From Microvelia longipes (Eukaryota > Arthropoda > Insecta > Hemiptera > Veliidae), in NCBI GenBank assembly GCA_018340805.1, contig JACMZG010001863.1, forward strand, positions 23,974,145 to 24,038,144: 64,000 nt of DNA, written 5' to 3'. Of the stretch, positions 1 to 10,999 are shown one piece after another. Every line of letters starts with the position of its first letter. Within the stretch, counting starts at the first letter, position 1. The notes beneath the pieces are model-generated. The model worked only from the letters and a program-made list of their open reading frames with translations, ran no database searches and had not been told where the DNA came from. Made by a program: the position numbers and the translations under genes.

Positions 1-2190
1 CGCTAATTACTTTATAACTAGACTTCATAAAAAAGTTATTCTTAAATCCTAAACCAAAGATTATATAATTTATAATTAACTGAAACCAATTTTTCTCTAC
101 TGCCTTCATAGCAACCTCGGCTCATAGGTTTGGAAGAAGCAACTGCCCTGTGCTTCTCTGGAGGGGATTAATAAATCGTAAACATAACCAAAATTGAAAG
201 CAGTTATTGTTCTTTAACATTATAAATTCATTTAATGTAGTGTTAGGTTTCCTAACACTACAAATTTGGAGTGCGACTAATAAATCAAAATCATTTTCCT
301 GCGCCATAAATTAAAAAAATTATATTTTCCAGACTAATTTTACTGCCGATATCTAATACTCACGTCCTATATAAAATTTATAACCATTTTATTCTGATCA
401 ATTGAGCATTAAACTCAGTATAGACATAGAGAAAAGTTTTATACATTTTTACGATAAAACAGTTAAAGCAGGCAACATGTTCTGAAATAGCTGTTTTTAT
501 AGGTGTTGGGTTAGATTTTATAGCCGAGTAATATAATGTGCTGAAGTTTGTCTCAAAACACGTACAGCGAAATCGAATGTCCTCAACAGTTGCTAAACTT
601 TGAGTACATATTTTGTAATAGGTATAAAATAAATTATTTCCATTTTTACTCTTTATAGTTTTAGAAAGATCTTTATTATCGAGTTATTTTATTTCTGATT
701 TATAGCTTTATCGTAATTTACATTTTCTACAGTTTTATTAAATAAATATTTTTTTTTATAGAAAGTAATCAAAAGTCTTAAGTAATAATAATAAGTTTAA
801 AAAATAATCAAGTTATAAAATGTTTTTACTAATTAATAAATTCAAAATTAAATATGTTTTATATAGATCGAAGTAAACTAAATTAATACTATAAGTACGA
901 CAACTATCAAAAAGTAAATGAACAAGAAAAAAAACTCAGGTAGGGGACACTTTAGAACCTCTCGGAACTTCGGAACGTTCTCACCATATTGAATTCGTCT
1001 CCCTCATCCTCTTCACTTAGAACATAAACCACAGAAATACTGAATCACCTAATTTATAATTTTGAATTGATGCGATAATTTATCAGGGTAATAAATATAT
1101 TATCTTAAGTATAAATAAAGAAAAGTAAAAAGTCATCTTTTTGAAACTTAATTCTATAATATTTGTTCTAGATAATTTTAATCAATGAAGTTGAAGGTTT
1201 ATTATGTTTCGGGTTTAAACTACTCAGCTATTACATTGTTTATAGATTAAAATAATACCTTTCTGTATTGGCTAATCATATATAATATGGCAACATTCGC
1301 TTGAATATTGAAAATTACATAACCTAAAATTAGTGCTAAAACATTAACTATGAAACAATAAAGGAAACGATAAAGTAAGAATGGCTTAGTTTTAGCATAA
1401 TTATAGGTATTATAATTTACATCGCAACTCTAGTTTAAATTTAGGAGTTTGAAACTCTTAAAGAACTACAATAGAGGTCTTGGACCAATATATGTCTCCA
1501 AAATATTAGACATAGCCTTTTATTATACTATCACACAACATAAAGTCTTATAAAAAGAGAAAATAAATATAAAGAAAAAAAACAAGGAAAAAATAAAAAT
1601 GTATACATTAACTTTCTTTAAAAAGTTAAAAAATAAACTTAAAATAGCAATAAAAAAACCATGACAAGACAGAACATTTATATTTATTTATAGTCAGACA
1701 TAACATCAACTGCCTTGTTTCAAACTATGGTACAAAATCGTGATGTATAAAAAAGAACAAAAATAAAAAAGGACTTACGCTTTTAAACTAAAAAGTATAA
1801 TTTTAACTTTAAAGATGTTTGAAGAAGTATTTTGTAAACTGTACTAAAATATACTTCAACTTGAATAATTTTGATATTAAATATTTCTTATTCTATAGTA
1901 ATATTCATTCTTATTTTTATACTAAATAAAACCTATACAAACTTATAAAAGACACACAAAAGAAAAGAAGAAAACAATATAAGTACGCATACAAAGTAAT
2001 TTTTGTATGTAAGTAACAGAAACAGACGATTGAAAAAAAATGCATGTAATAACATTGTAAATATATAGAACAAATGGACCGTGGAGAATGAACCGGGCGA
2101 ATTTTCATTGTAACGCGAGTTTTCTTTATCAACAATTCATTTCTTCCTTTAGTTTCAGGCAGAGACTATAGATACTTAAACAGTAAGACT
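1..2190. other. AT-rich intergenic DNA, nothing recognised
   Basis: Both strands contain only short, low-complexity open frames with no recognisable domain, splice-flanked coding segment or RNA gene. Homopolymer A/T runs dominate. I see no clear terminal repeats in this stretch. Confidence 0.6.
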
Positions 2191-2910
2191 GTCGACTCAA
2201 TGGTAGGAAAATTTGGATTCCGGTCGACACTAGCGCGGCGGAGGACCTACCTTTCAATTGAATGGGCGTGTCTTGATTTCCCGCTTTTTGCCCACTGTCA
2301 GTTTGAAATTTAATTTTTTTACTTTGTATAGTTATACTTCTAACTAACCCAACCACTTTAATCTTACACAGAACACTTCTGATTTTTTTAAGTTTTTCAT
2401 TCAAGTAATTTATTAATTTAATTGATTCAATCAGGTAATAATGAAATAGTGGCTAAAGTTTACACGTGCTAGAAGATATATTTTGGCATTTAATGCAGCC
2501 TGTATTTTAATTACATCGGCAAGATGCGCACATGTGATGAAATGTAATTACCTGATAAAATCGACTAAATCAATAAATTAATTAAATGAAATTTACTTAT
2601 CTGCCATCAGTAGCGTTCTCTGGAAGTTTTAAAAAGGTTTCTATTTAGTTTCAGTTTCTGAATTTTTGAAATACAGAACATGCAACGGCGAACCTTTTTT
2701 GTGAAAAATACATACAGAAAACACTCATTTTATAATAATAATAAATGTAGCTGTCATAACCAAGAATTACCATAGTATTCATAAATTTAAATATAAAAAT
2801 ATAATCAGTCATTTTTGGAAAGCTATTGGGGTTAGTTCATGAGTTATCCGCACCGGTCCGCCGCAGCGCTATTTTTAGTAGCTTGCGATAATCGAATCCA
2901 AACTTTTCCT
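2190..2910. mobile_element. Diverged fold-back (long inverted repeat) element
   Basis: The two halves are imperfect reverse complements. The left arm near 2200-2250 carries GGAAAATTTGGATTC followed by a GCGGCGGAGGACC-like block. The right arm near 2850-2915 carries the complement of GGAAAAGTTTGGATTC and a GCGGCGGACCGGTG block. The inner part pairs too: the segment near 2400-2440 (TTTATTAATTTAATTGATT and then CAGGTAAT) is complementary to 2545-2590. No transposase frame is visible. This fits a non-autonomous fold-back DNA transposon or large MITE; the exact ends and target duplication are not resolved. Confidence 0.5.
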
Positions 2911-4099
2911 CATTTAAGTTAACCCCCCCTGGTTTCAGGTATATACGTAGCGTCATAATTTGCGATTAATGTTTCTAGATTTGACAGATGTTAACAAACT
3001 TTTTCATTTATATTTTTAAGCGTCACACCAACAAATATGTGTTCTCCGATAACGTTTAAACAAATTGTTAGATAGCTTTGGAATTTCTATTGCTAATTTA
3101 TAAAGTTTTTCGAACTTCGAAAAGCAGTAAAAAAATAAAATTCATAGGCCGTTAAAATTTTAAAATGTAACAGTGAATATCTTAAAAATGGTGACCAATA
3201 TAAATATAAAATTTCGTGGATTGATTAAACACCTATGCTTGTACATTTTTGTCATGTTTCAACTCGCGTGGCTCAAATTTTCGAGTTTTAAAGAATTTTT
3301 AAATTTTGGATGACTCAGCAAAATATCTAATGTCTTATTTTTGAGCAGAGATTTAAGTCTCCAGCAAAAACATACACAGAGACACAAGCAGACAATATGA
3401 TGAAAACCACTCCGAATGCCTGAAACGAATAGTTATAGATAAACCCCAGTTTCGGAGTTTTAAGGTACTCAATACTTTTTCTAATACCTACGTAGGTAAA
3501 AAAAAATAGTAAAATCTTACCTTAAAATTTAATACGGACGCGATAGTTAATAAGATTGTAGTTCAAACTGTTGCGTACCGTAATGTGTGAAGCAAAAGGA
3601 AAAGAAATCTTAAATAAGCTGTCATTTATATTCCATTTGAAAAAGATACTTAAATAACAAACTGGATATTTCTAAGCGTAACTCGTCATATCTTAAACTT
3701 ACTTCAAAAACTTTTCGTCAAGTCTGCTTAACTATTTTCTTTATGAATGAGTAATGTTGATATTAAAACTTTCGCTTGAAAACTCAACGCAAGAAGTAAG
3801 TAATATTAAGCAGAGCTTAATATTAGAATATTAAACATGAAAACCTCTTAGATTGAATAGCAGGTATGCGTTACATTTATTTACATCTTTACTTTTACTT
3901 TGTAAGTTATTAATATATTCAAGCACAATAAATTAATACCAAATTTTCGGTGGTTTCATAAACATTAAGCAACAGTTATACGATAATTTATTGTTTCTTT
4001 TTTTACATTTTCTCATTGTCATTTACATCGAAAAGTATTGTGCTAACAAAGAAAATTAAAACCGGAGTTTCCGGTTTCAATTTCCGGTGTACGTAATAA
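2911..4099. other. Non-coding; contains a minus-strand dispersed module
   Basis: There are no convincing coding regions. About 3330-3450, read on the minus strand, resembles the dispersed module also seen near 12.3, 26.3, 31.4, 37.1 and 47.3 kb: a TTCGTTTCAGGC-like block, then GGTTTTCA and a TG-rich tract. The remainder is unexplained AT-rich DNA. Confidence 0.4.
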
Positions 4100-4690
4100 A
4101 TAAGTACACCTAGTTTCGGTTCAATAAGATAAGTAGTATATCCATAATTTTTGTTGGATCATAAAAGTTGTCAGTGCCTAAATGGGTGACCGCTGGAAAT
4201 GAAACGGATGTATTTACTATACTTGTAAATGTAGACGTCTTGCAATTTAAATTTAAAGATTTAAATTAAGCTAGCCCGATGTAGGGACGATGCGCGTAGC
4301 GAATTCGATGTGATAAGGAAAAGCTCCTAGGTACCCCGTACCCATTTTTTTTTAAATTGCAATAAAATAAAAAATAATTTAATTAAGTTGAAATGTATTA
4401 TAAATGTACCCCTTTACATAAAAAATAAGTAAACCAAGTTTTGTTTCGATACGGTAAGCGGATCTTTAGTTTTTATTGGATCATAAAAGTTAAGCAGCAT
4501 CGATCAGGTTAGTGCTTGGATACTATCTGAAGAAGAGCGTAGTGGGTCCGAAGGCGTGTTGCAGTATAAATTTGGTGATGTATATATTCTAAGGACGAGC
4601 GAAGTGACTTCAAAGTAGTAAGGATAAGCGTAGACAATTCGACGCAGTGAGGAAAAGCTCCAAAGAGAAAAATCTAAAAGCAATTGCATT
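4100..4690 (+). repeat. Two 5S-rRNA-like repeat modules with AGCGAAGTGA-type tails
   Basis: Two successive copies of one dispersed repeat. Each has a TTTCG.TTCAATA / GATACGGTAAG-like lead, a TTGGATCATAAAAGTT block and a segment resembling the 3' half of 5S rRNA: AGTTAAGCAGCATCGATCAG at about 4492, and GTCAGTGCCTAAATGGGTGACCGC in two blocks at about 4170-4193. Degenerate units such as GGACGAGCGAAGTGAC and GGATAAGCGTAG follow. Open frames here (for example minus strand 4504-4689) are by-products of the repeats. Related copies lie at 11.7, 31.8 and 37.5 kb. Confidence 0.6.
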
Positions 4691-5930
4691 TAGATTTTCA
4701 GACTAAACATATAACAATCTAAACAATACTCTCTAGATTTAAAGAGAATGAATTTTTGCATTAAAATGAAATGTGAATGCTTTTACTTAATAAAGTTAAT
4801 AAGAAACAATTAAAATCAATCGAAAGACGCTTTGTTAACGAGACTTATTCACTAACAGGATTGAATTCATTATAAGAGAAAATATTTATAGAGAAGGGTG
4901 GATTGTAGATACAGCTCTGTACTGCTGGCTTAGCATATCTAGACAAGCAAACTTGCTTTAAACTTGCTGCCTTAGATCAAATTATTTACCTAAACGATCG
5001 TTTTCAACTTCAATAAACTTACTCTAGTTTTAATCGTGTCTTGAATTCTTTACAACTGATACTGGAATTTTATTAAAAGAAATCAAATATCTAAATTACA
5101 TTCTTTAAATGAAACCTTTATAGCTGATAGAAATGCTGCGTCATATTTTTGTCTAGTATAGTAAAAGAATTCTATAAGAAACAACATACAATCATATTCT
5201 AGTAAAATGATAATAAGTTTTCCTGGAAACTGGAGGTAATATTCTTCCAATGTTTCACCTTTTATCCAACATCTCCAGAACCATCTAGTTATATTACTTG
5301 ATTAAGTCCCTTGCTCCACCAACTTCTCAATGTAACTCTACCATTTTAACCATTAAAATTTATCTCTTTTGACTTTATGCATCTTTCCTTATTTTATTTA
5401 TCCATTACAGTTTATCTTTATCAACTAACCTAATAATTGCCTCTTCTATTACTTCCAAGGAAGGCTTCATCTCATCACATGGCTAAATCACCTAGAGAAT
5501 TTTCCAATTACCTTGAAATTTTTTCGAATTATCGCTGCTAGATTTCTGTTTCCCTTGTATAATAATTTAAAAAAACGGAAATGACAAAATTCTAGCGGCT
5601 GTTATTTAATAAATTTGTCATACATCCGATTTATTTTATTTTGTTACTTATAGACACATATAGAATGATAGTCGTATTTGACGTTCGTTAACTTCACTAC
5701 ATACATTCTTAAGTCAAATGTAGTCAAAAGTCAATTCTTAATCACAATGTATCGATTTAACTAACATAATATCTCGACAATTCTTCGTTATATGGATCTG
5801 CTTTAACAAATATTAGTTTTACAGGTACTTTATCTCTATTAAACCGGTCCAAACTCAACATGACCACTATAAGTGACCAAAAAGTCGAAAAAACGGTAGT
5901 CAATTATCATAAAATATGGCCGGTAAACCA
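4691..5930. other. AT-rich intergenic DNA, nothing recognised
   Basis: I see no coding, RNA or terminal-repeat signal that I can support here. Confidence 0.5.
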
Positions 5931-5959
5931 CTTACTTCAAGTTGGGAGCCGTTTTCTAT

Positions 5960-6070
5960 GTTTTTGGGCCTGATAGTTGAATGAGAGTGGTTAGGAGTCG
6001 ATACGAGTTCGAATCCATGTAGGGACGATAATTTGTCATTGTTTTTGTACATTCTATAAGTTTATAACTT
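5960..6070 (+). repeat. tRNA-like SINE head
   Basis: A block at 6004-6016 (CGAGTTCGAATCC) matches the pol III B-box consensus GGTTCGANTCC closely. About 20-30 bp upstream the segment TGATAGTTGAATGAGAGTGG resembles a tRNA D-arm/A-box. The A-B spacing is short and no acceptor stem can be drawn, so this is a tRNA-derived SINE head or tRNA pseudogene and not a functional tRNA. It directly abuts the fold-back element that follows. Confidence 0.35.
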
Positions 6071-6075
6071 CAAAA

Positions 6076-6502
6076 AAATTCTGGTCATACGAATTTCCTT
6101 TTTAATGCGCCATTCCGTGCTTAACAATTTATTTCTTGCTTAACTTACCGGATTATGCTTCATAACTGTAAGCTGTTACACAATTATAAAGCACTACTCG
6201 TAACTCATTTTTTCTGTATTTTTCAAAGGAAATGCGCTAAAACATTTAAAGAAATTAACTGAGCATTAAACTATTGCTAATAATGGTGTGCAATAGAGGC
6301 ATAGTATTGTATAGCCAATAAGATAAGTGTGCGCATTTCCTTTGAAAAGTACAGAAAAATGAGTCATGAGTAATGCTTAATGATTGAGTAAATGCATAGG
6401 TTATAAAGCACAAACTGGAACCTTAAGCAAGAAATGGATTGTTAAGCACGGAAACATTCCAAAGGAAATTCGTCCGACATGCGGACCACCGCGCCAGAAT
6501 TT
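6076..6502. mobile_element. Palindromic MITE-like element
   Basis: The outer ends are inverted: AAATTCTGG at 6076 and CCAGAATTT at 6494. Inner blocks pair over most of the element: GAATTTCC...CCGTGCTTAACAAT...TTTCTTGCTTAA near 6090-6143 against its complement near 6423-6480, and CTCATTTTTTCTGTATTTTTCAAAGGAAATGCGC near 6207-6240 against 6334-6370. No open frame is present, so it is non-autonomous. Partial relatives occur near 14.79-14.87 kb and 54.59-54.68 kb. Confidence 0.65.
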
Positions 6503-7575
6503 TAATTTTAGTTGTAGCTGATGCCTTTTCAATTTACATTTATTTCGGCATAAAGGTCAAGAGGTCAATACCGATCGCCTTTAAATTTACAAAATAATAT
6601 AAAAATTAATACTTTACAGGATTATAAATATTTAACTTTAAAATTTTAAAAGCTAATATTACTCTGAAGTTTGACGGTGCGAAGTTAGCTTAACTAAAAC
6701 TTGCCTTTAGGAAAGGCAGTTTGCAAGTTTAAGTATCAAAATGCCTGGCGGGATCTTGCCCTAAACTTTTTTCAAAACTTTTTAATATATCTTCTTGTAT
6801 TACTTTAAACTAGCGAACAGCTTCATAATTAGTTTGTTACACATAAAATAAACGATTTTAATATTACAAAAACTTACTTTTCAAAGCACACTAAAATTAT
6901 ATAATATTGCTTGAAGTTGCTTTTCAAAGCTCAATAAAAACATATTTTGATTATCTCATTTCTTACATAATCATATATACATCGACTTCAATTTTATCAG
7001 ATTTAGGTTAAATTAATTATTTATTTTCTCTTAACACAATGTTTAGTAATTTGCTTCATTAATAATTTAATAAAACTACAGTTTGGATAACTAAACTTTG
7101 CGGAATTTCAAATGTTTTAAATGCAATTTAATTGTTTTAAAATGCTTAAACTTGAAATGGTTTCATACAGTAAGGTAAATGGCACGTGCAAGGGTTTTGC
7201 ACGTGAAGCTGAAGACGTATGAAGCGGAATTCTTAATGTCGTGGGAATTCTGAAACGATAGAGACCGATTTCAGTTTCATCGGGTCATCGTCAGTGGTGC
7301 AATTGGCAAATAAAGCAATTATGACGTCATCACCCATGAGTACTAATATAAGGTTTCTATTATACGGATGGCGTAAGATAATTACTCTACGCTTTTAAAT
7401 TAAAACAAAATGTTGCATAAAGAGAGGTGTTGGATAGATTACGGAGCCTGTCGTTTATGAAAAACTTTATGACATTATCAACCCAAATTATGCCTTATCA
7501 AAAGATTTCTTTAATCTTTTTATGGCTTTAATACGAGGCCATAATACCGCCCATGATACCGGTTTCACCTCAATC
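6503..7575. other. Non-coding, nothing recognised
   Basis: No domain-bearing frame or RNA is visible. A short inverted pair CACGTGCAA...TTGCACGTG occurs near 7182-7204; otherwise AT-rich sequence. Confidence 0.45.
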
Positions 7576-7578
7576 GGG

Positions 7579-8560
7579 CCTGTGAGACACTAGACGTTGT
7601 AGCGAGCCATTTTGGTTAACACTTATATTATTATTAGTTGTTTCAGCCCGCAGTGAGATGAGAAAGAACCACAAGTTCTTTCTATTCTACCCCTTCACAT
7701 TTTACAGTTCTTCCCTTATTCTACCTCGCAAAGCGACTGTCTTTTAATTATCATCTTAATTGATTTAATGTATGATAATATCAATGATCATCGTGTGTCC
7801 AGTTCTCCGATTTTTGCGTGTTAATGTTTTTTTGTATCTTTATGTATATAGTAAATAAATTTAAAGTAATTTAATTGCATAGAACTGAAATCAATTGTTT
7901 TCTTCTCTTTGTATGTTGTATTTTATTTTAAATTATACATTGCTTCATATTACATAATGGTTCGATTTCTAATGACTTCTATCGTCTGTCTCTATTATTT
8001 TACTTTGAATCAATGAATGAAGAGACAACTTGATGTCTGATGTCTTTTATTTTTATTTTTTACTTTGATTCAGTAAAAGAAATGTCACGCTCACGTAGTG
8101 TGTCTTTTGTAGCTTGAGTATGAGTTTCTCAGTTATTATCCGCATAAGAAAGTTTAAACGCAAATTTATTTTTTCTCCTTGGTTAGGCTTTTGAATTGTG
8201 TTATTTCTTTTTTTAAGTGTTTTAAACGAAATAATCTTCTTTTTTGCGGCAATTATAAAACTACATAATTAATGAATAATAGCAAAATCAAAATATTTTG
8301 GAAAAAGTAGTAAGTGTAGGTTGTTAAGTATTTTCAAAACACTAATTTGATGTTTGATTGACGGTGATATTGATATTATTATGATATGAAATAGAGACGA
8401 GACCCTCTCGATTATTGGTTGCTGGAGACTCGAGAATACTCCCCACCTCTCTCACTAGCTATACTCAAATACCTACCTATACAGTAATTATACATACTAG
8501 AAGGTTAACCAAATGGCTCGCTGTAACGTCTAGTCTGTGAGACGAGGCAATTAAAATTCG
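7579..8560. mobile_element. Putative non-autonomous DNA transposon with inverted ends
   Basis: About 55 bp at 7580-7636 (CCTGTGAGACACTAGACG ... GCGAGCCATTTTGGTTAAC) recurs in inverted orientation at about 8503-8556, with a few mismatches. The roughly 870 bp between them is AT-rich and has no transposase-like frame. The pattern fits a non-autonomous element with terminal inverted repeats. I could not identify a target-site duplication or superfamily. Confidence 0.45.
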
Positions 8561-9726
8561 CAAAATTTAATTAAATTCGCGTATTTATAATTCGGCAATT
8601 AAAAATACGCTTGCCACGTATTTTGGCATTTATACGTGCCAAAATACCATGTATAATAATAATTAAAGAGAGAAAAGCAACAACAGTGTGGCTGCTAAGC
8701 GGACACGGGAAGAAAATGAAAATACATGTCTTCGAACCGTAGCCTCTTTAAGCCTTTCTCGTAGCTATTTATTTTCTTTTATTTATCTCTACTTTAAATA
8801 TTTGATTTTTATATTATCTAAAAAAGCAAAGTTTCACCCAGCGAAACTTAGCTTTTTATTTATCCATCATTTCTACCTTATTGGTTAGAATACCTATACT
8901 TAAACTATGAAAATACTAGTTAGAATATGGTCTCTAGAGTCCTTCACATTGCGTATATGGCTTATAACCAAAATGACACGATAAAAATGACCTAGGTTAA
9001 ACTACCGATAGTTTTTCCGAAGGAAAAACTCTATAAAAAGGAAAAATATGAAAGGCTCTTTTTACAAAACTTGTTCCTCTAAAATTCCGAAGTACCATAC
9101 TTTTCGACATGCTTTGCCATACCCCCTCCACAAGCCTTACCTTTATCTTATAGCTATATCTTTCTTGAAGCAGGATCGTATATAAAAACTCAATTCACTT
9201 TACTACCTAAAGAAATAACGCAAAATACAGAAAAGTAGTCTTATTTTTACGAATAAAAGAAACTGCCAAGTATATGCTTGCTTATTGCCTCTTAAGAAAT
9301 ATTGAAAATAGTGTGTTGTTCTCTCTACGATTTATTTTCTCTAAACTGTACATTTTGGTTTTATATCTTCTAAACGAGCGTTAATGGAAGAATTACAACA
9401 ATGTGCAAAACTAAAAAAACGGAGTTCAAATAAAAGTGCCAAGAGGAAAAGAGGTGTTGCAACAAAGAAAGACTAATTTTTTTAAATAAAGGCGTTTTTT
9501 ACTTTTCCTCATTTATACCGCATAAGTACATAGGAAAAGTGTTGTGTCAAAAAAGACCCGTAACCGGAATTTTACCTAAATATCCGTCTTATACGTTTTT
9601 AAGACCTCCGAAGTGGCTTTTAGTAAGTTGTCTGTCTTAAGTATATGTGTGTGCGCGCATATGTGTGTTTGTGTGTGTTATTATCGTACCTCCGAAAATC
9701 AATCTTTAGGTCTATAAAGAAAATAA
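8561..9726. other. Non-coding with dispersed repeat module
   Basis: A hairpin-forming AT-rich segment lies near 8600-8650 (GCCACGTATTTTGGCA and its complement). At 9373-9477 there is an unrecognised 34-codon plus-strand tail that is basic (KKRSSNKSAKRKRG) and ends in a stop; with no upstream exon it may be chance or a decayed element. About 9498-9690 resembles the dispersed module TTTTCCTCATTTATACCG..., then TGTCTGTC and TGTGTG tracts, seen again near 31.33 and 37.02 kb. Confidence 0.35.
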
Positions 9727-9925
9727 ATACTAGGAAATGAAGAAAAGAGTCTGTCCACAAAAATAATAGTTTATTGGCAAAGCGCTTTCAACCTAACATG
9801 AGGTCATCATCAGTGCCTGCACAAATAAGTTATTACAAATTAAAACAAAATAAAAACAAATTACATCATAAAAGCCAAATAAAGAGAAATAACAAAGAAA
9901 CACAAAAATACAAACAGAACCGCGA
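9727..9925 (-). repeat. Left inverted terminal copy of the Penelope-like element
   Basis: Reverse complement of 10801-10999 over its whole length, running from ATACTAGGAAATGAAG to AACAGAACCGCGA. It joins the truncated reverse-transcriptase coding region directly at about 9925. Confidence 0.85.
9776..9817 (-). ncRNA. Hammerhead-ribozyme-like motif (left copy)
   Basis: Inverted copy of the motif at 10909-10950, lying on the minus strand. It has the same core elements (CTGATGA, a short stem II, GAAA and the palindrome AGCGCT). See the right copy for the structural reasoning and the caveat about stem II. Confidence 0.5.
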
Positions 9926-10660
9926 AATGGCTACTTTCCACTCTCTCATACATCGCCTTCTCACACTGCCGCTTGATAAAGAAGCTTATAATAAAGAACT
10001 TGCAACCATTCATTTAATTGCAAATAACAATGGTTACAACGTTTCTATGGTTGACAAGTTAATCACTAAAAAGAAACATAAGTTACTTTTGAGAGCTATG
10101 GATAGTACCATGTAGTACCACGTCTCAAAATAGTAAGACGTGGTGTTCTTTGCCTTATATTGGTTGTTTATCCGATAAAATAGCGTCAGTCTTGCAAGGT
10201 AACGGATTCAATGTTGGTTTTAGTACTAACGGCACGCTTCGTGCTCACTTGAGTAAAGTTAAAGATCCTGTTCCTGTTTCTTCAAAGAGTGGGGTATACT
10301 TAGTAAAGTGTGGTACTTGCAAGTCTGAGTACTTAGGTCAAACCAGGAGAAGTTTAAGCACGCGCTTAGCCGAGCATACTAAGTTGTCTTCAAGTAGGTT
10401 CTATCAGCACATAGTTGCAGAAGGACATAAAGAAGGTCCGCACGAAGCTGGCTTTCTTCATCGTGCTGATAAAGGGCGGAAGCTTGATTTCCTAGAAAAC
10501 CTTGAGATCCTTCGGAGCCAGAGTAATGTGGGTGACTTGAATCTGAACGTCAGAGGAGATAGCTCGCCACTTCTGCGCGCTCTACTAAAGGTGCCACCCC
10601 CTCCACCAATTAGTCTTACTCATCTCACCGAGCTGTTACCATCTCGGAAAAGAAAATAGT
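9926..10660 (+). pseudogene. Penelope-like RT C-terminus plus GIY-YIG endonuclease
   Basis: The frame beginning near 9926 encodes the end of a Penelope-type RT (TFHSLIHRLLTLPLDKEAYN, then ATIHLIANNNGYN and a KLITKKKHK stretch) and stops at 10115. After a short out-of-frame interval, 10150-10659 encodes a linker (LPYIGCLSDKIASVL) and a GIY-YIG nuclease. GVYLVKCGTC supplies the GIY-like strand, EYLGQTRRSL the YIG-like strand, TRLAEH the conserved arginine and DFLENLEIL the catalytic glutamate. The protein ends in a basic SRKRK. In the family this nuclease nicks target DNA for primed reverse transcription. Most of the RT, including its catalytic aspartates, is missing through 5' truncation, so the copy cannot be autonomous. 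The break near 10115-10150 may be a real frameshift or an assembly error. Confidence 0.85.
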
Positions 10661-10800
10661 TTTATGTATTTATAACTTTCATCTTTATCTTCATGGTATT
10701 TATTTTATTTTATTTTATTAACTGTATTTGTTGCATATTTTTCGCTTATGGTTTTTTATGCGTTTTATTTACTTATTATTGTATTTTTATTATTTTATAT

Positions 10801-10999
10801 TCGCGGTTCTGTTTGTATTTTTGTGTTTCTTTGTTATTTCTCTTTATTTGGCTTTTATGATGTAATTTGTTTTTATTTTGTTTTAATTTGTAATAACTTA
10901 TTTGTGCAGGCACTGATGATGACCTCATGTTAGGTTGAAAGCGCTTTGCCAATAAACTATTATTTTTGTGGAGAGACTCTTTTCTTCATTTCCTAGTAT
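10801..10999 (+). repeat. Right terminal copy (pseudo-LTR) of the Penelope-like element
   Basis: A 199-bp segment downstream of the endonuclease frame and inverted relative to 9727-9925. It contains a T-rich tract, the hammerhead-like core and the outer end CTCTTTTCTTCATTTCCTAG. Open frames here are incidental. Confidence 0.8.
10909..10950 (+). ncRNA. Hammerhead-ribozyme-like motif in Penelope terminal repeat
   Basis: Seen in order: GGCA, CTGATGA (10913-10919), a short hairpin with ACCT and AGGT arms, GAAA (10937-10940), then GCGCTT and TGCC. GGCA can pair with TGCC as stem I. AGCGCT is self-complementary and could form stem III only between two molecules, placing the cleavage site after CUU. 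Penelope-like elements are known to carry minimal hammerhead motifs with very short stem III. Caveat: stem II next to the core has a bulged or mismatched U, so activity is uncertain. Confidence 0.5.

Larger units (their letters stand above)
9727..10999 (+). mobile_element. Penelope-like retroelement, 5'-truncated, with inverted terminal copies
   Basis: A 199-bp terminal segment at 10801-10999 is present in inverted orientation at 9727-9925. Between them lie the C-terminal end of a Penelope-type reverse transcriptase and a GIY-YIG endonuclease, both plus strand. This is the known architecture of Penelope-like elements, whose terminal repeats can be direct or inverted and whose copies are often 5'-truncated. 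Each terminal copy contains a hammerhead-like core. No target-site duplication is obvious. The near-perfect symmetry of the arms suggests a fairly recent insertion (inference). Confidence 0.85.
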
